Of a stretch of 64,000 nucleotides of DNA, positions 43,535 through 51,021 are shown one piece after another. The stretch spans positions 4,590 to 68,589 of the forward strand of contig CAZLCX010000011.1 in assembly GCA_964558325.1 (NCBI GenBank), written 5' to 3'. A program made the translations under genes and the position numbers. Position 1 is the stretch's first letter; each line of letters begins with the position of its first letter. The notes below the pieces were generated by a model. The model did not search any database and had not been told where the DNA came from. It saw only the letters and a program-made list of their open reading frames with translations. This DNA is from Halonatronomonas sp964558325. GTDB lineage: Bacteria; Bacillota; Halanaerobiia; Halanaerobiales; Halarsenatibacteraceae.

Positions 43535-44680
43535 TCAAACTACTGATGGTTCTAAAATTAAATTGCCTTTCTCAAATCTCTCAAGGTCTAAATTAATATC
43601 CAGGCTCAACTCTTCCCCAAGGATCATTTCAGACATTAGGATTCCAGTCATCGGAGCAATCATAAAGCCGTGCCCAGAAAATCCGACTGCCATATAAAAA
43701 CCAGGAACCTCCTTCGATTCAGTAATTATCGGCTGCCGGTCAGGAGTGATATTATAGAGACCAGCCCACTGCCTGACAACTCTCAGGTCACCTAATGGCG
43801 GCAATAAATTGTATGTCTTTTTAGCCATCTCCTCCAGGAAATGCCAGCTGCTCTTTCGATTAAAACTGGCCGGCTCATCAGGGTCGCCAAAGCCCATTAA
43901 AAATGGACCCTTCGGGGTTTGCTGACAGTAAATATTATAGGAAAATGACATCACCATCGGCCCCTGATAGGGCTCAACTTTCTCAGTGACCAGAATTTCA
44001 TGGCGTTCAGGTTTTACTGGCAAATCAAGCCCAACCATCTCTCCAATCTGACAGGAATAACCACCGGCCACATTAACTACTTTATCAGTTGCAATAAAGC
44101 CCCTATCTGTCTCCACACCGGTAATTTTACCAGCTTCTTTAGTTATATCTACCGCCTCAGTAAAGGTATTTATCTCAACTCCGAGCCGCTCAGCTGCATC
44201 AGCATAGGCCTTAACTACTAAAAAGGGATTGGCATGGCCGTCTGTCGGACAGAAAGTACCGCCAACGACATCGTCAATATTTAAATGGGGAACAATCTCT
44301 TTAGCCTCTTCCGGGGTCACCTCCCTGGAGGGAATATTTTCCCTGGCCTGAAGTTCAAGATTCTTTCTAAACTGCACCATCTCTTTTTCAGAAAAAGCCA
44401 GTAATAAATAACCCTGCTGTTTTAACTCAATATCCATATCTGTTTCCAGTAAATCATTCATATTTTCAAAAATATCCATACTTTTTCTGGCCAGGCGGCA
44501 GTTCATCTCAGTGCCCCACTGCTGACGAATCCCGGCACCACAGCGCCCGGTGGCACCGCTGCCTAAATATTCTCTCTCTAAAACTACAATATCATCCATA
44601 CCTCTTTTAGCCAGATTATAGGCTGTTGAAAGTCCAACAACTCCTCCACCAATAATAACTGTTTCTGCTCTATTTTTCAA
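43535..44680 (-). CDS. FAD-dependent amine oxidoreductase, proline dehydrogenase beta-type (HcnC/DAO family)
   Basis: About 381 residues. ETVIIGGGVVGLSTAYNLAKRG binds FAD, LGSGATGRCGAGIRQQWGTE is the DAO-type substrate loop, and VVRQWAGLYNITPDRQPII with VGFSGHGFMIAPMTG closes the family. It matches the beta subunit of the FAD/Fe-S proline dehydrogenase complexes of archaea and anaerobes. L-proline is favoured because pruA follows directly; sarcosine or hydroxyproline remain possible. The start is uncertain (TTG 44680 after GCAGGTG, or TTG 44695 upstream). It overlaps the BFD-like gene. Confidence 0.82.
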   Translation of the reverse strand: MKNRAETVIIGGGVVGLSTAYNLAKRGMDDIVVLEREYLGSGATGRCGAGIRQQWGTEMNCRLARKSMDIFENMNDLLETDMDIELKQQGYLLLAFSEKEMVQFRKNLELQARENIPSREVTPEEAKEIVPHLNIDDVVGGTFCPTDGHANPFLVVKAYADAAERLGVEINTFTEAVDITKEAGKITGVETDRGFIATDKVVNVAGGYSCQIGEMVGLDLPVKPERHEILVTEKVEPYQGPMVMSFSYNIYCQQTPKGPFLMGFGDPDEPASFNRKSSWHFLEEMAKKTYNLLPPLGDLRVVRQWAGLYNITPDRQPIITESKEVPGFYMAVGFSGHGFMIAPMTGILMSEMILGEELSLDINLDLERFEKGNLILEPSVV

Positions 44681-44948
44681 CAGCATCACCTGCAATCTCT
44701 TTTAGCTTTATTCCCTCAACAGGGGGCCGGTTGGTCGGCTGCTGAATCTCATCTCTTCCAGTGCCCTGATACTCAGCAAGAATTCTATCTATTAACTGGA
44801 GACAGGTCCCACCCCGACAGGGGCCCATACCAAGCCTTATAATCCTTTTGATTTCATCAATAGTAGTATAACCCTCTTCAATCACTTCTCTTAACTCAGC
44901 CAGGGAAATATCTTCACACCGACAGATTATAACATCATTTTCATCCAT
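44670..44948 (-). CDS. BFD-like [2Fe-2S] subunit of the dehydrogenase complex
   Basis: About 92 residues: VIICRCEDISLAEL and MGPCRGGTCLQLI give the CxC...Cx4C cluster motif of BFD/HcnB C-terminal domains. In single-chain homologues this domain is fused to the NADH-binding flavoprotein; here it is a separate gene. I use ATG 44948 behind GGAGGA. Its ends overlap both neighbours. Confidence 0.88.
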   Translation of the reverse strand: MDENDVIICRCEDISLAELREVIEEGYTTIDEIKRIIRLGMGPCRGGTCLQLIDRILAEYQGTGRDEIQQPTNRPPVEGIKLKEIAGDAVEK

Positions 44949-45444
44949 CAATAGACTCCTCCATCCTCTGAAAATGCCTGACTGTTAAAAGCTTATCTTT
45001 TGGGACTGCCAGCCAGACTACAGCAGTTTTATCCTGATTCTCATTATTTACAACTCGAACAATCCTGCCAGGTCCCACCTCTTCCCCGGAACGATCCAGA
45101 GCAATTACCTGTTCACCTTCAGCAGGCAGTGGTGTAAACTCATAGGGCAGCCTGATTACACCTTCATCCTCGCTATAGGTATAATCAATAACAAAGATAG
45201 CCAGGCCCGGGCAATTGGCCACACACTGGGCACAGCCTGTACATTTATCGGCATCTAATTCAGGCAGGTTATTGATATCCTCAAACTCTTTAATTGCCCC
45301 AATTGGGCAGCTGTAATAGCAGGGATCACAGGGGATCTCCTGATAGCATTCAAAAATAGCAACTGGCCCTTCTTTTAATCTCTCTTCATCTGGTAGATTA
45401 TTTTGAATATCGTCTCTGGCGGGAATACCTGTCTCTTCCAGCAT
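44941..45444 (-). CDS. Two-cluster [4Fe-4S] ferredoxin-type subunit
   Basis: About 167 residues. PCDPCYYSCPIGAI (CxxCxxxCP) and CTGCAQCVANCPGLAIF (CxxCxxCxxxCP) bind Fe-S clusters. A C-terminal beta-rich extension (ALDRSGEEVGPGRIVRV) is characteristic of ferredoxin subunits in these dehydrogenase complexes. It probably passes electrons between the two flavoproteins or to ferredoxin. ATG 45444 is preceded by AGAGGTG; the 5' end overlaps the upstream gene. Confidence 0.85.
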   Translation of the reverse strand: MLEETGIPARDDIQNNLPDEERLKEGPVAIFECYQEIPCDPCYYSCPIGAIKEFEDINNLPELDADKCTGCAQCVANCPGLAIFVIDYTYSEDEGVIRLPYEFTPLPAEGEQVIALDRSGEEVGPGRIVRVVNNENQDKTAVVWLAVPKDKLLTVRHFQRMEESIDG

Positions 45445-46528
45445 TTTCATCACCTCTTGCTTTCTTTAAACCAGACCTGATCTCTGCACCAACTGGTCCT
45501 CTCCTTAAATCAGCCAATTTCTCACTAACCTCAGCATAAACAGTTTCTAAATCTGAGCCACCAGCTGAGATTGCCCTGACAGCATTAACTGCAGCCAGCT
45601 CACCTTCTAAAATTGCCGCTGTCGCCTCTTCAATGCCCCCGGCATCACCGGCAATATAAAGATCCTTCTCTGTCATCTCTAAATCCTCACCCCTGACAGG
45701 AACATCGCCGCCTAGTTCTGGCACATAGGCCATCTGACAGCCAGCCTGCAGGGCCAGATCAACCTTGGGGGTTAAGCCTACCGCCAGACAGATAGTATCC
45801 ACCTCTAATATTTCCTCTGTTCCCTCAATTATGTTCCAGTTCTCATCAAGCTGACAGATCACAGCTTGCTGAACCTTAGTATCTCCCCTGGCCTCTTTAA
45901 TCGTATGTTTCGTTAAGATCGGAATTCCTGCCCGCCTGATCTTGGTGGCGTGGACAGCATAACCGCCAATCTTATTACTGGCCTCAACAACAGCCTTAAC
46001 CTTAACCCCGGCCTGTAATAATTGATAGGTAACAATCAGGCCAATATTCCCTGCCCCGATCATCAAAATCTCTTCACCAGGCAAAATTCCATACTGATTC
46101 ATCAGAGTCTGAACTGCCCCGGCTCCATAGATCCCAGGCAGATCATTATTAGGAAATGATAACATCTTCTCAGCTGCGCCGGTAGCTATAATCGTCTTTT
46201 CAGGCTTGATCTTCTGAAACCTCTCATCTTCAAGATAACCGATAACACCATCTTCATAATAACCCTGAACAACGGCCCCGGTCTTAACCTCAATGGCAGC
46301 TTCCTTTCTTACCTTCTCTGTTAACTCCTCTGCAATATCTACTCCTCTGGTGCCTGCATATTGATCCTTTGAGCCAAAAAATTGATGGGTCTGTTTAACT
46401 AACTGACCACCTAAAAAATTATCTCTCTCAAATAAAACTATTCTTTCAAGACCTAAGTCTGCCGCTTTGACTGCTGCTGCAAGACCTGCCGGACCTCCTC
46501 CAACTACTGCCAGTTCTATCTTATCCAC
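45398..46528 (-). CDS. NAD(P)/FAD-dependent oxidoreductase, alpha subunit of the dehydrogenase complex (HcnB N-terminal type)
   Basis: 376 residues of the two-dinucleotide-domain flavoprotein fold: ELAVVGGGPAGLAAAVKAA (FAD), EILMIGAGNIGLIVTYQLLQAG (NAD) and LYIAGDAGGIEEATAAILEG. TIIATGAAEKMLSFPNNDLPGIYGAGAVQ is the family phrase near residue 115 (read in two parts). It probably exchanges electrons with NAD(H). The start is GTG 46528 behind GGGGGAA. It overlaps genes on both sides. Confidence 0.87.
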   Translation of the reverse strand: MDKIELAVVGGGPAGLAAAVKAADLGLERIVLFERDNFLGGQLVKQTHQFFGSKDQYAGTRGVDIAEELTEKVRKEAAIEVKTGAVVQGYYEDGVIGYLEDERFQKIKPEKTIIATGAAEKMLSFPNNDLPGIYGAGAVQTLMNQYGILPGEEILMIGAGNIGLIVTYQLLQAGVKVKAVVEASNKIGGYAVHATKIRRAGIPILTKHTIKEARGDTKVQQAVICQLDENWNIIEGTEEILEVDTICLAVGLTPKVDLALQAGCQMAYVPELGGDVPVRGEDLEMTEKDLYIAGDAGGIEEATAAILEGELAAVNAVRAISAGGSDLETVYAEVSEKLADLRRGPVGAEIRSGLKKARGDENAGRDRYSRQRRYSK

Positions 46529-46829
46529 TGAGTTCCCCCTTCCCCTGCTGGGTCTTAACTTCCATACCTTCTTTAACTTCCGTTACACAGGTTTTAACAT
46601 TCGGCTTTCCATCTACTTCCATATAACATGACGAACAATTGCCAATCGCACAGAATAAACCCCTGGGTCTATTGTGGCGAAGACTTTTAGATAACTCTCT
46701 AACCCCTGCAGCATGAAGGGCTGCAGCGATCGTCTCACCTTCATAGGCTTTAATCTCTTTACCATTAAAGGTAAACTTTATCTCCTGGCCCCGGTTAAAA
46801 TCTAAAACAGGATGCTCTTTTATTCTCAT
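46521..46829 (-). CDS. [2Fe-2S] subunit of the dehydrogenase complex (HcnA-like)
   Basis: 102 residues: IKFTFNGKEIKAYEGETIAAALHAAGV, then GLFCAIGNCSSCYMEVDG and VKTC form a plant-type [2Fe-2S] motif (Cx4Cx2C...C), as in HcnA and the N terminus of sarcosine oxidase alpha. It is the first gene of the proline dehydrogenase unit (46829 to pruA). AGAAGGAGG precedes the ATG. Confidence 0.88.
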   Translation of the reverse strand: MRIKEHPVLDFNRGQEIKFTFNGKEIKAYEGETIAAALHAAGVRELSKSLRHNRPRGLFCAIGNCSSCYMEVDGKPNVKTCVTEVKEGMEVKTQQGKGELSG

Positions 46830-47010
46830 AAATTACCTCCTTCTCTCATGATTAAATATCAGTACCCTGCTAATACTATTCTAGTTTTTTACTCTATCTC
46901 CTCCATAATCTACTGAATATTTAAGCTTTTATCCTAATTTATTTACCTTATACCCTGTATTTAGTTTACTTAAACTTAACTCAATAGGCAATTCTGGGAT
47001 TTATAAAATA

Positions 47011-47046
47011 AAAAAATCCTGACCGTCAATTTAAATCCAGTCAGGA
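47011..47046 (-). terminator. Terminator after repeat array C2
   Basis: TCCTGAC (47017-47023) pairs perfectly with GTCAGGA (47040-47046). On the minus strand it runs into TTTTTT (47016-47011). It follows the repeat arrays in the same order as at 7545-7685 and 9072-9249. Confidence 0.7.
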
Positions 47047-47100
47047 CAGTAAAATCTATTTAATTAAGCCAGTTCTCTGTCAGTTCAAATCAAGCCTGAA

Positions 47101-47177
47101 TTCGGTCATTCTTCGGTCATTCTTCGGTCCAGCTTCTATCTAAGTTCGCTTTAAATTCGGTTTAATTGCGATTCAGA
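47101..47177. repeat. 11-nt degenerate tandem repeat array C2 (7 units, TTCGG type)
   Basis: Plus-strand units: TTCGGTCATTC twice in a row, TTCGGTCCAGC, TTCTATCTAAG, TTCGCTTTAAA, TTCGGTTTAAT, TGCGATTCAGA. The unit TTCGGTTTAAT also occurs in array B, 38 kb away. Confidence 0.87.
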
Positions 47178-47223
47178 TACCTTCCCATTCATTTTTACAT
47201 CTGATTAACTTTTAGTTCATAAA

Positions 47224-47323
47224 NNNNNNNNNNNNNNNNNNNNNNNNNNNNNNNNNNNNNNNNNNNNNNNNNNNNNNNNNNNNNNNNNNNNNNNNNNNNN
47301 NNNNNNNNNNNNNNNNNNNNNNN
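47224..47323. other. Assembly gap (100 N) flanked by a 55-bp duplicate
   Basis: Exactly 100 N. The 55 bp before it (47169-47223) are identical to the 55 bp after it (47324-47378), and the match stops there. This is what scaffolding of two contigs that overlap by one k-mer length produces. The true sequence probably contains one copy and no gap, or a short repeat expansion. Confidence 0.9.
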
Positions 47324-47420
47324 CGATTCAGATACCTTCCCATTCATTTTTACATCTGATTAACTTTTAGTTCATAAATAATTTAACTTTTAGCCAAAAC
47401 CAGCTCAAGTATTCTTCTCC

Positions 47421-47486
47421 TCCGGCAATGCTCCGGGTTTTCTCCGGGAATGCTCCGGCTTTCCTCCGGGGATACTCCGGCTCACC
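47421..47486. repeat. 11-nt degenerate tandem repeat array C1 (6 units, TCCGG type)
   Basis: Plus-strand units: TCCGGCAATGC, TCCGGGTTTTC, TCCGGGAATGC, TCCGGCTTTCC, TCCGGGGATAC, TCCGGCTCACC. All six keep TCCGG and the exact 11-nt period. The unit TCCGGGAATGC also occurs in array A, 40 kb away. Confidence 0.9.
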
Positions 47487-47681
47487 GCCACTTCTGACCA
47501 CCAATGCCTTTATCTTCCAGTTTACTCCAGTCAGCAATCAGAAGTTGCTATCAATAATAAATATCTGTTTAGAACTCCCATTAAACTGGCATCAGTCTTG
47601 CCAGCAATTTCTGCCAGTAAAATAACTATATCATTTAAACTCCTCAAAATCTATAACAGGCTAGTGCAAAGAAGAAAATAT

Positions 47682-48077
47682 TTATTTTTTTTCAGGAAAT
47701 GATTCAAGTACATGTTCAAGGCCCTGACTGAAAAGAGCCAGCACATGTTCATCAGCCAGGGAATAAATCGCCTGCCGGCCTTCCTTCCTGAATTTAACCA
47801 GATCAAGATTCCTTAAAATTCTCAGCTGATGGGAAACAGCCGAAGTACTGAGACCAACAGCCTCCTGAATATCGCAGACACATAGCTCTTTAATCCTTAG
47901 AGCATTAATTATTTTTAGTCTGGTCGGATCAGAGAGGGCCTTAAAAATATCTGAAAGCCTCTGGTAAACATCTTCATCCAATTCCTTTTTCTTTAAAAGA
48001 TCAACTATCATCTCATTAGGATTAAAAACCTCACAGGTAAGACAACTCTGTGATTCATCTTTTAACTCAGCAGCCAT
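47682..48077 (-). CDS. ArsR/SmtB-family metal-sensing repressor (CadC-like)
   Basis: About 131 residues. LSDPTRLKIINALRIKELCVCDIQEAVGLSTSAVSHQLRIL (helix-turn-helix, read in parts) has the ELCVCDI metal-site motif of the alpha-3N/CadC group, and an N-terminal CLTCE adds Cys ligands. It should release DNA on binding Cd2+, Pb2+ or Zn2+. It follows the P-type ATPase gene, and the operon promoter carries a matching palindrome (50290-50313). ATG 48077 lies 8 nt after GGAGGA. Confidence 0.9.
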   Translation of the reverse strand: MAAELKDESQSCLTCEVFNPNEMIVDLLKKKELDEDVYQRLSDIFKALSDPTRLKIINALRIKELCVCDIQEAVGLSTSAVSHQLRILRNLDLVKFRKEGRQAIYSLADEHVLALFSQGLEHVLESFPEKK

Positions 48078-48113
48078 AAAATCTACTCCTCCAATCATTT
48101 ACCATAAATTTAT

Positions 48114-50258
48114 TTAATTAGCTGATCTATAATCCCATAAAATTCTTAAAGAATTAAAGACAGCCATCAGTGCAACTCCAACATCAGCAAAGACCGCAGC
48201 CCAGAGGCCTACCAGACCTAATGAGCCCAGAATCATAAAGATCACCTTTACACCTAAGGCCATAACGATATTCTGCCAGACTAATTTTCTGGTCCTACCG
48301 GCAATATCGAGAGCTGAAACCAGTTTACCTAGCTTGTCATCCATAATCACAACATCAGCTGAATCAATGGCAACATCAGTTCCTAAGGCCCCCATGGCAA
48401 TTCCGATATCAGACCTGGCCAGAGAAGGAGCATCATTGATGCCATCACCGAGATAGGCCAGCTTTTCTTTTTTTGTCTGGCCAGATTTAATCTCCTCTAG
48501 AATCGAAAGTTTATCCTCTGGCAGCAGCTCTGAAAAAAACTCTATCTCTAAATTATTAGCCACATTGGCAACTTCCTGCTGTCTGTCACCGCTTAATATA
48601 GTCTGCTCAATTCCTTTAGATTTTAAAGCCTTAACAACCTCTGTAATCCCTGACTTAAGTTGATCTTTAAAGTAAAATACTCCGGCTGGAACCTGATCAA
48701 TAGCCAGCAGAACCTCTGCTCCATGATTATTGCTATCCTGAAAATCTAAGTTCTTCTCACCGGCAAGCCAGTCTCTACTTCCAATCCAGATCAACTGACC
48801 ATTAATTTCTGCCTCCAGGCCCCGGCCAGGTAATTCTTTTGTCTTAGCAACATTATATAAATCATCAAAACGAACCTTTTCCTTTTGAATTGCTTCAGCC
48901 AGGGCATGATTGGAATACTGCTCGGCAGAAACTGCCAGCTTTAAGACTTTATCTTCTGTAAAACCATTATAGGTTTCAATATTGACAAGCTTAAATTCAC
49001 CTTCAGTTAAAGTCCCGGTTTTATCATAAATAACTGTTTTAATATCAGCTAAGGCCTCAAGGAAATTACTGCCCTGAATCAGGATACCCTGACGGGCTGA
49101 AACCCCGATTCCTGCAAAGAAACTTAAGGGAATTGAAATTACTAAAGCACAGGGACATGAAATTACAAGAAAAATAAGTGAACGATATATCCAGGTACTA
49201 AAGGCCCCCAAATTCAATAAAGGCGGAATTACGGCAACCATTGCAGCTAAAAAGACAACTGCCGGAGTATAATAACGGGCAAATTTTGTTATAAACTTTT
49301 CAGTTTTAGATTTCCTGCCAGTAGCCTCTTCAACAAGTTTAATAATCCTGGCAACTGCCGAATCTTCATACAGTTTTTCAGCCCTTACCTCCAGGGATCC
49401 GCTGCTATTTACCATTCCAGACTGAACAGCATCACCTACCTTGACATTTCTTAATTCAGACTCACCGGTTAAAGCCGAGGTATTTAAAGCCGACTGTCCT
49501 TTAATAACTTCTCCGTCAACTGGAATCTTATCGCCGGCACCAATCACCATCAGGTCACCAGGCACTATCTCTTCAGCAGTCTTCTTAACAATATCTCCAG
49601 AATCAGTCTTTACCTTGACCTGGTCAGTCTTAATTTCTAACAGTTCTCGAATAGAATTCTTTGATGATGATACCGCTCTATTCTGTAAGTAATCCCCAAC
49701 TTTATAAAATACCATTACAGCAATAGCCTCAGGCCATTCACCTATAATCATAGCACCGATAGTGGCAATCGTCATTAAGAAGTTTTCATCAAAAACCTTC
49801 CCGGAAATTAAGTTTTTAACAGCCTGCCTGGCCACAGAAGCACCTGCCAGCCAGTAACCAATTAAATAAAAAGCTATATTTATATTATAGGCAGTTTGGT
49901 TATTTATTGATAGAAGAAAACCAGCCACCCCAAAGAGAACACCGGCTAATATTCGATAAATCCTGCTATCCTTATACCATTTAATCTGAGAGTTGCGATT
50001 TCTCTCTTCTCTAAATTTTCTATCTTTATCAACCTTTTCTACTGTGGCTGAAGGCTCGAACTTATCGACTAAACCTTTAATCCTCTCATCTAAATCATCT
50101 AAACTGCTAACCTCTTCATTATTTAGTTCTATCTTAATCTTATCCAGGCTAAAATTTAAATCTGCCTGATTAACCCCTGGCAAATCCCTGATAGAATCTA
50201 TTACCTTATCCATACAACTGGAACAGTAATAACCATTAATTTTATAATTTAATATCAT
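48114..50258 (-). CDS. cadA: Heavy-metal P1B-type ATPase (CadA/ZntA-like)
   Basis: About 714 residues. One N-terminal heavy-metal-associated domain with YYCSSCMDKV, then SCPCALVISIPLS (the CPC of Zn/Cd/Pb pumps), DKTGTLTEGEF (phosphorylated Asp), ALAEAIQKEK (HAL-type HP motif as NHALAEA) and LAYLGDGINDAPSLARSDIGIAMG. It exports Zn2+, Cd2+ or Pb2+. ATG 50258 is preceded by GGAGGA. It is the first gene of the operon, with arsR downstream. Confidence 0.94.
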   Translation of the reverse strand: MILNYKINGYYCSSCMDKVIDSIRDLPGVNQADLNFSLDKIKIELNNEEVSSLDDLDERIKGLVDKFEPSATVEKVDKDRKFREERNRNSQIKWYKDSRIYRILAGVLFGVAGFLLSINNQTAYNINIAFYLIGYWLAGASVARQAVKNLISGKVFDENFLMTIATIGAMIIGEWPEAIAVMVFYKVGDYLQNRAVSSSKNSIRELLEIKTDQVKVKTDSGDIVKKTAEEIVPGDLMVIGAGDKIPVDGEVIKGQSALNTSALTGESELRNVKVGDAVQSGMVNSSGSLEVRAEKLYEDSAVARIIKLVEEATGRKSKTEKFITKFARYYTPAVVFLAAMVAVIPPLLNLGAFSTWIYRSLIFLVISCPCALVISIPLSFFAGIGVSARQGILIQGSNFLEALADIKTVIYDKTGTLTEGEFKLVNIETYNGFTEDKVLKLAVSAEQYSNHALAEAIQKEKVRFDDLYNVAKTKELPGRGLEAEINGQLIWIGSRDWLAGEKNLDFQDSNNHGAEVLLAIDQVPAGVFYFKDQLKSGITEVVKALKSKGIEQTILSGDRQQEVANVANNLEIEFFSELLPEDKLSILEEIKSGQTKKEKLAYLGDGINDAPSLARSDIGIAMGALGTDVAIDSADVVIMDDKLGKLVSALDIAGRTRKLVWQNIVMALGVKVIFMILGSLGLVGLWAAVFADVGVALMAVFNSLRILWDYRSAN

Positions 50259-50289
50259 CAAGATTCCTCCATCTATCATCTAATTATAA

Positions 50290-50313
50290 ATACTTGAGCA
50301 ACTGTTCAAGTAT
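50290..50313 (-). promoter_or_regulatory. ArsR/CadC-type operator at the cadA promoter
   Basis: ATACTTGA (50290-50297) and TCAAGTAT (50306-50313) are perfect inverted arms around 8 bp, the form of ArsR/SmtB sites such as those of CadC. On the minus strand the operator begins immediately after the -10 box, so bound repressor would cover the transcription start. Confidence 0.85.
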
Positions 50314-50342
50314 AGTATATAAGTTAGAGGAATAAATGTCAA
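50314..50342 (-). promoter_or_regulatory. SigA promoter of the cadA-arsR operon
   Basis: On the minus strand TTGACA (50342-50337), a 17-bp spacer, and TATACT (50319-50314). Near-consensus and adjacent to the palindromic operator. Confidence 0.88.
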
Positions 50343-50363
50343 GGACTGATAGAACAATATCTC

Positions 50364-51005
50364 TCAGGACTTACCGTCAACCAGGGGCACAAATCTGACT
50401 GGCTCCAGCTTCTGCCTGGCAAAATCATCAGTATCCTGCTTCTGATACAAGACCAGCTTCTGAAGAAAGCTATCACCTAATGGCAAAATCATCCTGCCAT
50501 CTATCTTTAATTGAGCCAGCAATTTCTCTGGAACTTCACTGGTAGCTGCACTAACAATAATTCCATCAAAGGGGCTCTTTTCTACCCAGCCTAATTTACC
50601 ATCGCCGTATTTTATTTCAACATTATCATAACCAAGTCTATTTATTGTCCTCTTACTTCTTTCTGCCAGGGCAGACTGCCTTTCAATTCCATAAACCTGG
50701 GCAACAATCTGGCTTAAAATGGCCAGCACATAGCCGCAACCACTTCCCACTTCCAGGACACTGGAATCCTCATCTAAATTCAATCTAATTAACATCGCTG
50801 CGATGATATATGGCTGGCTGATAGTCTGATTATTCCCAATCGGCACTGGCCTATCAGCATAGGCCAGTTCTCTATATTCCTCTGGCACAAACTCATGACG
50901 GGGCACTGATTCAAAGGCATCTAAAATCTTTCTGTCATTAATACCTCTCCTCTTAATCTGTTGATCTATCATTTTAATTCTCTCTTGATAAAATTTTTCA
51001 GTCAT
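50364..51005 (-). CDS. pcm: Protein-L-isoaspartate O-methyltransferase
   Basis: About 213 residues. RHEFVPEEYRELAYADRPVPIGNNQTISQPYIIAAM is the family's N-terminal signature (read in parts), followed by the SAM motif VLEVGSGCGYVLAIL and IIVSAATSEVPEKLL. It repairs isoaspartyl residues in damaged proteins. I use ATG 51005 (GAGGGGG upstream). It begins 16 bp after rtcB and is likely co-transcribed with it. Confidence 0.92.
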   Translation of the reverse strand: MTEKFYQERIKMIDQQIKRRGINDRKILDAFESVPRHEFVPEEYRELAYADRPVPIGNNQTISQPYIIAAMLIRLNLDEDSSVLEVGSGCGYVLAILSQIVAQVYGIERQSALAERSKRTINRLGYDNVEIKYGDGKLGWVEKSPFDGIIVSAATSEVPEKLLAQLKIDGRMILPLGDSFLQKLVLYQKQDTDDFARQKLEPVRFVPLVDGKS

Positions 51006-51021
51006 AAATATCCCCCTCATT

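Larger units (their letters stand above)
46830..47681. other. Long intergenic region with two 11-nt repeat arrays, a terminator and an assembly gap
   Basis: 852 bp without a supported gene. Read on the minus strand from the arsR stop: unremarkable AT-rich sequence (47681-47487), array C1 (47486-47421), an AT-rich stretch, a 55-bp sequence present on both sides of 100 N, array C2 (47177-47101), a terminator (47046-47011), and then about 180 bp of AT-rich DNA before the 46829 start in which I see no clear promoter. Confidence 0.7.

Noticed and set aside
47087..47100. tRNA T-arm-like AGTTCAAATCAAGCC
   Set aside because: No acceptor stem, D-arm or anticodon arm can be built around it; the sequence runs straight into an 11-nt array.
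47224..47323. A 55-bp direct repeat as a transposon target duplication or att site
   Set aside because: The copies abut a run of exactly 100 N, which points to assembly scaffolding and not to an inserted element.
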